A stretch of 12,308 nucleotides of DNA. It comes from Lentisphaerota bacterium. Lineage in GTDB: Bacteria; Verrucomicrobiota; Kiritimatiellia; RFP12; UBA3636. Positions 1 to 5,750 of this stretch are shown one piece after another. The stretch spans positions 1-12,308 of the forward strand of contig JALHHX010000066.1 of the NCBI GenBank assembly GCA_022837245.1, written 5' to 3'. Positions within the stretch are counted from its first letter, which is position 1. Each line of letters opens with the position of its first letter. The notes beneath the pieces are model-generated. The model made no database searches. It saw only the letters and a list, made by a program, of their open reading frames with translations, and was not told the origin of the DNA. Both the position numbers and the translations under genes were made by a program.

Positions 1-1113
1 TCGGCGCGCACCCTGTCGTTTTCGGCAAAGGCACACAGGCAAAAGTGGGCGAACTCACCCGCAAGTATGCAAGCAAAGTGTTGCTGCATTACGGCGGTGG
101 CAGCATCAAGCGCAGTGGGCTTTACGACCAGGTTGTGGCGTCGCTGAAGGCTGCAGGCGTAGAAATCGTCGAACTGGGCGGCGTGGTTCCAAATCCGCGT
201 CTCAAGCTAGTGCACGAGGGCATAGAGCTTTGCCGTCGTGAAAACATCCGGTTTATACTCGCTGTAGGCGGCGGCAGCGTGATTGATTCGGCCAAGGCTA
301 TTGCACTTGGCGCAGACTATGACGGAGATGTCTGGGAGCTGTATCTTACTGGCAAACAGGTTCCTTCGGCGCTTCCTGTCGCGACTGTCCTGACAATCCC
401 CGCCGCTGGCAGCGAGGCAAGCATCAACTCCGTGATAACCAACGAAGACGCAAAGCTTAAACTCGGATATGGATGCGAGGTTCTAAGGCCAGTGTTCAGC
501 ATCATGAATCCAGGGCTTTGCCTGACTTTGCCGCCAGATCAGTTAGCCAACGGCGTCTCAGACATGATGAGCCACATTTTTGAGCGCTATTTCAGCCCTA
601 CGTCTCATGTCGAACTGACTGATGCTCTTTGCGAGGCGACGTTGCGTACGATTATGAAGAACGCAATCGTGTTGCGCAGCGATCCAACCAACTATGATGC
701 CTGGGCGGAAATCGTCTTCAGCGGATACATCGCCCATCAGGGGATTCTTGGCATGGGGCGTCAGCAACATCCCTCACGGGGCAGGGCTTGCCATTCTAAC
801 GCCGGCTTGGATTGAGCAAATATCAGCGGACAATCAGCCGATATTTGCACAGTTTGCTGTTAACGTGATGGGAGTGGAAGCAAACATGCGCGACATAGAT
901 GGCTTGGTGCGCGAGGGAGTCAGGCGGTTGCGTGCATTCTATGCTGTCATGGGGCTGCCTGGCACACTAAAGGAAGTCGGCATCAACAAGGACAATCTTG
1001 AAAATATGGCGCGCAAGGCCACAAAAATTGCATTCGGGGAGGAGCGCCCGCTTGGCGGGTTCAGCAAGTTGCGCTGGCAGGACGTCCTTTCCATATACAA
1101 CCGTTGCTCTTAG
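1..1113 (+). pseudogene. Iron-containing alcohol dehydrogenase (butanol dehydrogenase type), 5'-partial and frameshifted
   Basis: The family (Fe-ADH, BDH/YqhD branch) reduces aldehydes to alcohols with NAD(P)H in the cytoplasm. The reading frame is already open at base 3, so the true start lies upstream; the GTG at 45 is internal. Visible signatures are the FGKGT near the N terminus, LLHYGGGSIKRSGLYD, the GVVPNPRL strand, the dinucleotide-binding GGGSVIDSAKAIA, and GVSDMMSHIFERYF, which carries the Asp and His metal ligands. Around 750-770 the frame breaks: one frame reads to a TGA at 813, while the family sequence resumes in the +1 frame at IPHGAGLAILTPAWIEQ and runs to the TAG at 1111. About 16-18 codons normally lying between GMGRQQ and HGAGL (the DWxxHxxEHxxSA stretch with another metal-ligand His) are missing. 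A deletion that is not a multiple of three explains both effects, so the product should be inactive unless this is an assembly error. The family call is sure; the pseudogene call is fairly sure. Confidence 0.85.
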
Positions 1114-1289
1114 TCTCGTATTTCCCATATTTTCATAAATGCTCGTGGCGGACTAAACGCGCCTGCTCCGCCTCTTGGAGGATGCGTTTGCTTTGCGAAT
1201 ACACGAAACAGACTCCGGCTGCCGTGCGTCATCGTGTAATAGCCTTTTTTATTTGAAAGTTTTTGCATTTGCAGTAGACTTTCACATTC

Positions 1290-1328
1290 AAAAAGCCGTG
1301 GCAGTGTCTCCACCCCGCCACGGTTTTT
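1290..1328. terminator. Bidirectional rho-independent terminator
   Basis: A perfect 7-bp stem, CCGTGGC (1296-1302) with GCCACGG (1317-1323), encloses a 14-base loop. It is preceded by AAAAA (1290-1294) and followed by TTTTT (1324-1328), so it can end transcription in both directions. It lies between the converging dehydrogenase and lipoprotein transcripts. It also sits directly past the stop of the kdsD remnant, so it may be the terminator that once belonged to that copy. Confidence 0.75.
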
Positions 1329-1331
1329 ATG

Positions 1332-1434
1332 TCACCAAATTTTGTGAAGGTCTTGGATGTCAATGCTGGCGAGGGGCGTGCCGTTTTCGTAAATGACAGG
1401 CGGGCAGATCGTCGATTTTGCATTGTGCAAAAAA
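1332..1434 (-). pseudogene. Decayed 3' end of a second kdsD/kpsF copy
   Basis: This stretch aligns with the 3' end of the intact kdsD at about 2598-2682. By eye about 70 of 85 positions match, including a shared 17-base block (AAGGTCTTGGATGTC and flanks). Read on the minus strand it gives KIDDLP, then, after a 4-base insertion near 1401-1404 that shifts the frame, an open stretch ending ASIDIQDLHKIW and a TGA at 1332. The intact gene reads KIDDLPVV and then GGIDIQDLPKM. The similarity stops at about 1434, just beside the lipoprotein stop codon, so only the last part of the second CBS domain survives. It has no start and cannot encode an isomerase. The identity is clear from direct comparison inside the window; how it got there is not. 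Confidence 0.8.
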
Positions 1435-1440
1435 TGAACG

Positions 1441-1830
1441 TCAAGGATAAGACGCTTCGAAACCTGCAGTTCCAGAAGTTGCTTCTCCATTGGATTTTTG
1501 GGAGCTGCCATCAATCAGTGTTCTGAGTTCGCCGGAAAAGGTTACTGTGCGGAAAGGCTTTTTATTCAATCTGGCAAAACGCTGGCTTGACCTAGGACTG
1601 TCCGGCAACAAGACTATGACATTTGCGGTCACCTTCCACCATCGACCGGTTTCCACCACGGATTCAGGAGAGAACTCCTGATGCCACGTGTACGTATCAT
1701 TGGATTCCAGACTGAGGATCCACGGATTCTTGGCGATGACCGAGGGGCTGTACTGCCCGGCGAGGCGGGAAGAGCATCCGCTGCCCGCGAGCAATGCGAC
1801 TACAACAAGTGAAATCAAAACTTTGTTCAT
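1441..1830 (-). CDS. Small secreted lipoprotein, lipocalin-like repeat pattern
   Basis: The product is 129 residues. The ATG at 1830 has GGGAA five bases upstream; an in-frame TTG at 1842 is the alternative start but lacks a comparable site. Residues 1-18 form a short basic start, a hydrophobic core (LISLVVVALLAG) and a type II signal ending SGC, so Cys19 is the likely lipidated residue; the -3 position is Gly rather than the usual Leu. The mature part follows the pattern G-x-Y, a W-I-L-S-L-E strand, N-D-T-Y-T-W, G-R-W-W and V-I-V-L-L. This resembles small beta-sheet lipoproteins in which a G-x-Y, L-x-x-D-G-x-Y, G-x-W series builds a barrel. I do not recognise a named family. It is the second gene of a pair, 36 bp after the neighbouring lipoprotein gene. 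Envelope anchoring is predicted; function is unknown. Confidence 0.75.
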   Translation of the reverse strand: MNKVLISLVVVALLAGSGCSSRLAGQYSPSVIAKNPWILSLESNDTYTWHQEFSPESVVETGRWWKVTANVIVLLPDSPRSSQRFARLNKKPFRTVTFSGELRTLIDGSSQKSNGEATSGTAGFEASYP

Positions 1831-1866
1831 ATCGATTCCCAACGCTAATTCCCACGTTTCGGCGCG

Positions 1867-2244
1867 CTAGCGACGATAACATGCAGGATTTTGTTGGAAC
1901 TCTCCTTTTTCAAGTTGCACCTCATGGGGAAGAATCCAATGTCCATAACCTTCCGCGTTTGGTGGCGCCACGGTTTCAGATTGGAGTTGCCCTTTGAAAC
2001 TGCCGTCCGGTTGCTCTGCCAATGTGAGAATGGTCCTTCCGTGATTGTCGGTGCAGATGATCTGTTTCTTAACGTCGTCGTACCTCAAATGTGCCACCAG
2101 AGACTCGACCTTCACCAACGCCATAGGCTCGCGATTGAATTCCTCAATCTGCTTGTTCACCATCTCGATGGCGCGGGCATGCGGATTAGTGGCGCATCCA
2201 CTGGACAGAAGCACAACTAATACTGCTGTAATCATTGTTCTCAT
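1867..2244 (-). CDS. Small secreted lipoprotein, hypothetical
   Basis: The product is 125 residues. The ATG at 2244 has GGA six bases upstream. The N terminus MRTMITAVLVVLLSSGC is a type II signal peptide with Cys17 as the predicted lipidation site, followed by ATNPHARA. Residues about 24-50 are charged and probably helical (VNKQIEEFNREP). After that come two short beta-rich runs (KKQIICTDNHGRTILTL and DGSFKGQLQSE), a proline-containing segment and a Cys close to the C terminus. I recognise no domain. It is the first gene of a two-gene lipoprotein operon; the promoter candidate at 2427-2456 leaves a leader of about 175 bases. Secretion and lipidation are well supported; the role is unknown. 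Confidence 0.75.
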   Translation of the reverse strand: MRTMITAVLVVLLSSGCATNPHARAIEMVNKQIEEFNREPMALVKVESLVAHLRYDDVKKQIICTDNHGRTILTLAEQPDGSFKGQLQSETVAPPNAEGYGHWILPHEVQLEKGEFQQNPACYRR

Positions 2245-2271
2245 TCTTGTTCCAACATGGTAATATACGTC

Positions 2272-2310
2272 AAAAATAGCAAGGTTCCTTACCGTGATAA
2301 AACTTGCTAT
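2272..2310 (-). terminator. Terminator- or attenuator-like hairpin in the lipoprotein leader
   Basis: On the minus strand ATAGCAAG (2310 to 2303) and CTTGCTAT (2283 to 2276) form a perfect 8-bp inverted repeat around a 19-base loop. The stem ends in a run of five T (2276-2272). It lies between the predicted lipoprotein promoter and the first lipoprotein ATG, so it could be a leader attenuator. It is also the only visible candidate to end read-through from kdsD. The stem has only three G-C pairs, so it is weak. Confidence 0.35.
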
Positions 2311-2396
2311 GCGTCAAGCTTTCCTTGATTTGCAACTGTTTACGAGAGCAACTTGTCGCTTAGCAAGGGGTCAAAGGAGCCTTGCCATGCGTCAAG
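2303..2396. repeat. Pair of 16-bp direct repeats with dyad ends
   Basis: CTTGCTATGCGTCAAG at 2303-2318 recurs as CTTGCCATGCGTCAAG at 2381-2396, 15 of 16 bases identical and 78 bp apart. Each copy begins CTTG and ends CAAG, a partial dyad. Both lie in the transcribed leader of the lipoprotein operon, downstream of its promoter. They could bind a repressor or simply be remnants of a duplicated segment. Confidence 0.5.
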
Positions 2397-2426
2397 ACAT
2401 CACGTGTGTTACCCGTCATATGAGTC

Positions 2427-2456
2427 AATATATCCCAGATTGTCGGCCAATGTCAA
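2427..2456 (-). promoter_or_regulatory. Sigma70-type promoter of the lipoprotein operon
   Basis: On the minus strand TTGACA (2456-2451), an 18-base spacer and TATATT (2432-2427) form a near-consensus promoter. Transcription would start near 2420. It has the same hexamers and spacer length as the promoter in front of ilvB. Nothing else on this strand lies between it and the lipoprotein genes. Confidence 0.6.
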
Positions 2457-2470
2457 TCAGGGTTGTTCCA

Positions 2471-2490
2471 TCCATACCCATCCATACCCA
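2471..2490. repeat. 10-bp tandem repeat, two copies
   Basis: TCCATACCCA is present twice head to tail. A partial third copy, CCCATAC, follows at about 2500. It sits between the 3' end of kdsD and the lipoprotein promoter and has no evident role. Confidence 0.7.
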
Positions 2491-2581
2491 TGCGCCGGGA
2501 CCCATACGCCGTGGCAGGGTGAGCACACCGCAACGGTTTTGAACAAAAATCGGGGGAATACAACGGTTTAGAAAACCAGGG

Positions 2582-3559
2582 CTACATTACCTTCATCTTG
2601 GGAAGGTCTTGGATGTCGATGCCGCCGAGGAGCATGCCTGTCTCGTCAACGACAGGCAGGTCGTCGATTTTGCGTTGCTCGAAAACGCGCAGTATGTCGA
2701 CCGCGAGGTCATCAGGCCCGACGGATATGGGCTTGCGAACCATGACCGTTGATATGGGGCGGTTGAGCAGTGACAGATCGCCGTCGTCTGAGATCCCGCG
2801 GCGGAAGTCGCCATCTGTGTATATGCCGATGAGTTTTCCGTCTGGATCCACGACAAACGCGATCCCGCCGTGGGCCTTGGTCATGGCCGTGACAACGTTC
2901 TTTACCAGTGTGTCGCCCGTCACCCGCGCGATGTTATCGCCCGTGCGCATTATGTTGCGTGCTTTCAGAAGGAGGGCGCGTCCTATTGCTCCGGCAGGGT
3001 GTAGTTTCGCATAATCTTCTTTTTTGAATCCGCGCGCGTCAATCAGCGCCATGGCAATTGCGTCTCCAAACGCCAAGGTGGCCGTGGTGCTTGCCGTGGG
3101 TGCCATATTAAATGGGCACGCCTCGCGGTCCACAGTGGCGATCAGTATGACCTCGCTCAGCGACGCCAGTTCGCTTTCGCGATTTCCAGTGAGTGCGATG
3201 ATCGGCACACCCAAGCGGCGCACAGCGGGAAGTAGCGTTTTGATTTCATCGGACTCGCCGGAGTAGCTCAGCACGAGCAAGACGTCATGCGGGGCTAGTA
3301 TCCCGAGGTCGCCGTGCATCGCCTGGACGGGGTTTAGCACAACGCTAGTCGATCCGGTGCTGGCGAGCGTGGCAGATATCTTCTCCGCTATGGGCAGGTT
3401 CTTGCCGACGCCCGTGACGACGATTTTCCCCCCGTCTTCCAGTGTTTTGAGAAAAATCTTCATCGCCTGGTTGAAACTATCGTCGAGTTCGTCGCGCACT
3501 TTCCGCATCGCTTCGATTTCGACATCGAAAACTTTTTTTGCCAAATCAATTGAGTTCAT
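2582..3559 (-). CDS. kdsD: Arabinose-5-phosphate isomerase, KpsF/GutQ family
   Basis: This enzyme interconverts D-ribulose-5-phosphate and D-arabinose-5-phosphate, the first step toward Kdo for lipopolysaccharide or capsule; it is cytoplasmic. From the ATG at 3559 it has 325 residues, close to the 328 of E. coli KdsD. An in-frame TTG at 3595 would add 12 unconserved residues. The SIS sugar-isomerase domain covers about residues 30-170 and two CBS domains cover about 205-265 and 270-325. Residues matching the catalytic set of E. coli KdsD are Lys53 (GVGKN), Glu102/Glu105 (SYSGESDE), Glu146 (REACPFNMAPTAS) and His187 (KLHPAGAIGR). The usual GKSGH loop is replaced by GKNLP, an oddity that leaves the Lys intact. 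It is divergent from ilvB. No strong terminator follows its TAG. The C-terminal DNA recurs as a broken copy at 1332-1434. The gene symbol could equally be kpsF. Confidence 0.93.
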   Translation of the reverse strand: MNSIDLAKKVFDVEIEAMRKVRDELDDSFNQAMKIFLKTLEDGGKIVVTGVGKNLPIAEKISATLASTGSTSVVLNPVQAMHGDLGILAPHDVLLVLSYSGESDEIKTLLPAVRRLGVPIIALTGNRESELASLSEVILIATVDREACPFNMAPTASTTATLAFGDAIAMALIDARGFKKEDYAKLHPAGAIGRALLLKARNIMRTGDNIARVTGDTLVKNVVTAMTKAHGGIAFVVDPDGKLIGIYTDGDFRRGISDDGDLSLLNRPISTVMVRKPISVGPDDLAVDILRVFEQRKIDDLPVVDETGMLLGGIDIQDLPKMKVM

Positions 3560-3600
3560 GGCGTCAATTATCCCCGAAACGCATTGTGTAAGCAAGCGGG

Positions 3601-3629
3601 AAAAAGCACCCCAAAAAAGCCCCCAAAAA
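3601..3629. promoter_or_regulatory. Three regularly spaced A-tracts upstream of the ilv promoter (UP-like)
   Basis: A-tracts of 5, 6 and 5 bases lie at 3601-3605, 3613-3618 and 3625-3629, each starting 12 bases after the last and separated by C-rich linkers. They end five bases before the -35 hexamer, where an UP element or curved DNA would contact RNA polymerase. The spacing is a little longer than one helical turn, so curvature would be imperfect. Confidence 0.5.
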
Positions 3630-3634
3630 CCGCG

Positions 3635-3664
3635 TTGACATAACGGGGCGTCAAAGTGTATATT
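3635..3664 (+). promoter_or_regulatory. Sigma70-type promoter of the ilvBN operon
   Basis: A perfect TTGACA (3635-3640) is followed by 18 bases and TATATT (3659-3664); an overlapping TATTAT at 3661-3666 is a second reading of the -10. Transcription would begin near 3671, leaving an untranslated leader of about 265 bases before ilvB. Confidence 0.75.
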
Positions 3665-3723
3665 ATGAAGCCGTGAACCGGAAGTCCGTCAAATTGGCGC
3701 AGAAGGCGCATGGCAAAGCGATT

Positions 3724-3737
3724 CCACGCATGCGTGG
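3724..3737. repeat. 14-bp perfect palindrome over the leader-peptide start
   Basis: CCACGCATGCGTGG reads identically on both strands and contains the ATG (3730) of the candidate leader peptide at its centre. As DNA it could be a protein-binding site within the transcribed leader. As RNA it could fold into a short CCACG/CGTGG stem that hides the start codon. Confidence 0.55.
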
Positions 3738-3822
3738 TCTGGCGCTAGCGGCGTTCGTATTGGACGTAGTATATGTACCATGGGCGGGCCTTTCGGGGGA
3801 AGCGTTTCCGCGGGATTGTTGA
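3730..3822 (+). CDS. Candidate ilv leader peptide, 30 residues, Val/Leu-rich
   Basis: A short frame from ATG 3730 to TGA 3820-3822 lies between the ilv promoter and the terminator hairpin. Its core, LALAAFVLDVVYV (codons 4-16), holds seven Leu or Val codons, including four GTA Val codons between 3757 and 3777. This fits the control peptides of ribosome-mediated attenuators of branched-chain amino acid operons (E. coli IvbL is the known example). There is no strong Shine-Dalgarno before the ATG, which is a weakness. The same frame stays open upstream to a GTG at 3673, but that would be almost at the 5' end of the transcript. The peptide resembles no protein I know. The call rests on position, codon content and the adjoining RNA structures. 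Confidence 0.5.
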   Translation: MRGLALAAFVLDVVYVPWAGLSGEAFPRDC

Positions 3823-3862
3823 TTTCCGCATCGTTTTCCAGACTTCCACGAACAGCCCGCCC
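3782..3862 (+). promoter_or_regulatory. Antiterminator stem of the ilv leader
   Basis: GGGCGGGC (3782-3789), just past the Val-rich codons, is perfectly complementary to GCCCGCCC (3855-3862). The second arm shares bases 3855-3859 with the first arm of the terminator, so the two structures exclude each other. A ribosome stalled at the GTA codons around 3757-3771 would leave 3782-3789 free to form this stem. A ribosome reaching the stop at 3820 would cover that arm and allow termination. Confidence 0.55.
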
Positions 3863-3892
3863 TGAGAAAAATCCGGGCTGGTGTTTTTTTTT
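3847..3892 (+). terminator. Rho-independent terminator (attenuator) in the ilv leader
   Basis: CAGCCCG (3853-3859) pairs perfectly with CGGGCTG (3874-3880) around a 14-base loop. CAC (3847-3849) can extend the stem by pairing with GTG (3881-3883) across a three-base bulge. Nine T (3884-3892) follow at once. It stands 45 bases before the ilvB ATG and downstream of the promoter, so it would stop transcription before the structural genes unless the antiterminator forms. Confidence 0.8.
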
Positions 3893-3937
3893 ATACGGAC
3901 GGATATTCAATAAACTTTTTTGAAGCAGGAAAATACT

Positions 3938-5734
3938 ATGACGATCAAAACTAAAATCGAAAAGAAAAAAGACCCCGATTCAGGCGCGGGGGGAGCGGCG
4001 GGCGCTATGCGCTCCGGCGCGAGATGCCTTATAGAGGGGCTCGAACTCGAGGGGTGCAAGGTCATCTTCGGATACCCCGGCGGCGCCATCCTCGATGTCT
4101 TCAACGAACTCTACAACGCGCCTTTCAAACTAGTGCTGCCGCGTCACGAGCAAGGGGCGGCACACATGGCCGACGCCTATGCGCGTGCAACTGGCGAGGT
4201 CGGCTGCTGCATCGTCACCTCCGGCCCGGGCGCGACCAACACCGTCACCGGGCTTGCGACGGCCAATATGGACGGCATACCCATGGTTTGCATCTCAGGC
4301 CAGGTCTCAACCGCGGTGATTGGCAACGATGCCTTCCAGGAGGCTGACATCTGCGGCGTCACGCGCCCGATCACGAAGCACAATTACCTCGTGCGCGATG
4401 TCAACGACTTGCCGCGGATTATCGTCGAGGCGTTCCACATCGCAAGAACTGGCAGGCCTGGACCAGTTCTGGTCGATATACCGAAAGACGTCCAGATTGC
4501 CAAGACGGCGGTTGCGTTTCCGGATGGATTCAAGCGTCCCGGGTACCGCCCGTCCTACGAAGGCCACCCCAGGATGGTCGAGCGGCTCGCGGCCATGATT
4601 AACGGCTCCAAGCAGCCGTTGCTCTACGTTGGAGCCGGGGCAATATCTGCCAATGCCACCGATCTCGTCGCGGAGCTGGCGCATAAGGCCGACATACCCG
4701 TCGCGACCACGTTGCTCGGGCTCGGATCGTTTCCGGAGACAGACCCGCTTTCGCTCCATATGATCGGCATGCACGGCACCGTTGCTTCAAACCTCGCCGT
4801 CAAGAACTGCGATCTGCTCATCAGCATCGGCGCGCGGTTCGACGACCGCGTCACGGGGAAGATATCCGCGTTCGCGCCGGCCGCCAAAATCGCGCATATC
4901 GACATCGACCCCTCTGCCATCGGCAAGAGCGTCCGCTGCGATCTGCCGCTCGTGGGCCACATTAAACCGATCCTGACTGCGCTGCTGCCGCAGGTTGCGG
5001 AGACTAAGCGCCCCGAATGGGCGGCGCAGTATCTTAAGTGGATGGAGGACGACCCGTTCGGCTACGATCCTTCTCCGAGTGGGTCGATCATGCCGCAATA
5101 CGTTGTCGAGCAGATATACAAGGCCAGCAAGGGCCAGGCTATAATCTGCACCGACGTCGGCCAGAACCAAATGTTCTCCGCGCAGTTCTTCCGCCACACG
5201 AAACCCCGCCACTTCCTAAGTTCCGGTGGGCTCGGGACGATGGGCTACGGGCTGCCTGCCGCCATCGGGGCGCAGTTCGGCTGTCCGAAGGAGCTCTGCG
5301 TGTGCATCACAGGCGACGGCGGCATGCAGATGAACGCGCAGGAACTCGTCGTCGCCGTTGAGCACAAGTTGCCCATCAAAGTCGTCATCCTCAACAATGG
5401 ATACCTAGGCAACGTTCGCCAGTGGCAGGACATGTTCTACAACAAGGTCCGCTCAGCGGTGGTCCTGACGCAAGACCACCGGCCGCCTAACGAGCACATA
5501 GCCGCGCCGGACGAGAACAAACCCAAATACCTGCCCGATTTCGTCATGCTCGCGCACGCGCACGGCGCACAGGCCCGGCGTGTGGAAAAAATTGAGGACG
5601 TCGCCCCCGCGTTGGAAGAGGCGTTCGCCAGCCCTGAGCCATGGGTGCTTGAATTCATCGTCGAACCGGAAAGCGACGTCTTCCCGATGATTCCCCCCGG
5701 CAAGACGGTTGATGAGACTATCCGCAGGCCTTAA
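3938..5734 (+). CDS. ilvB: Acetolactate synthase, large catalytic subunit
   Basis: This thiamine-diphosphate enzyme condenses two pyruvates to 2-acetolactate, or pyruvate with 2-oxobutyrate, starting valine, leucine and isoleucine synthesis in the cytoplasm. The ATG at 3938 has AGCAGGA eight bases upstream; an in-frame TTG at 3920 overlaps that site and is unlikely. The protein is 598 residues. Its first 23 residues are a Lys-rich then Gly/Ala-rich tail before the conserved fold. Key parts are IFGYPGGAILDVFNELY, Glu71 in RHEQGAAHMADAYARATG (the residue that activates thiamine), TSGPGATNTVTGLATA, GARFDDRVTG in the FAD domain, and GDG at 459-461 through NN at 486-487, the metal-thiamine motif. 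NVRQWQDMFY carries the conserved Trp of the herbicide/substrate channel. A short polar insert (about HRPPNEHIAAPDENKPKY) precedes the last domain. The small subunit follows after 16 bases. Attenuation in the leader is predicted. Confidence 0.97.
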   Translation: MTIKTKIEKKKDPDSGAGGAAGAMRSGARCLIEGLELEGCKVIFGYPGGAILDVFNELYNAPFKLVLPRHEQGAAHMADAYARATGEVGCCIVTSGPGATNTVTGLATANMDGIPMVCISGQVSTAVIGNDAFQEADICGVTRPITKHNYLVRDVNDLPRIIVEAFHIARTGRPGPVLVDIPKDVQIAKTAVAFPDGFKRPGYRPSYEGHPRMVERLAAMINGSKQPLLYVGAGAISANATDLVAELAHKADIPVATTLLGLGSFPETDPLSLHMIGMHGTVASNLAVKNCDLLISIGARFDDRVTGKISAFAPAAKIAHIDIDPSAIGKSVRCDLPLVGHIKPILTALLPQVAETKRPEWAAQYLKWMEDDPFGYDPSPSGSIMPQYVVEQIYKASKGQAIICTDVGQNQMFSAQFFRHTKPRHFLSSGGLGTMGYGLPAAIGAQFGCPKELCVCITGDGGMQMNAQELVVAVEHKLPIKVVILNNGYLGNVRQWQDMFYNKVRSAVVLTQDHRPPNEHIAAPDENKPKYLPDFVMLAHAHGAQARRVEKIEDVAPALEEAFASPEPWVLEFIVEPESDVFPMIPPGKTVDETIRRP

Positions 5735-5750
5735 TTAGGGAGTAATCGCA

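Noticed and set aside
1175..1396. 73-residue plus-strand frame over the terminator and kdsD remnant
   Set aside because: It crosses the bidirectional terminator and the antisense of the remnant, and its translation has no protein character.
2294..2571. Two overlapping plus-strand frames (82 and 72 residues)
   Set aside because: They cover the repeat-rich leader and promoter of the lipoprotein operon, lack ribosome sites, and are Arg/His/Pro-rich without protein character.
3710..3748. Alternative 12-codon leader frame (ATG at 3710) in the ilv leader
   Set aside because: It has a purine-rich AGAAGG only three bases before the ATG and contains just two Val codons; the frame from 3730 fits the attenuator geometry far better.
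3672..3892. T-box riboswitch in the ilv leader
   Set aside because: I could not find the conserved T-box 14-mer or specifier stem, and the short Val-rich ORF with overlapping stems explains the terminator more simply.
4307..4774. 155-residue minus-strand frame inside ilvB
   Set aside because: It lies opposite strongly conserved acetolactate synthase sequence and has no motif of its own.
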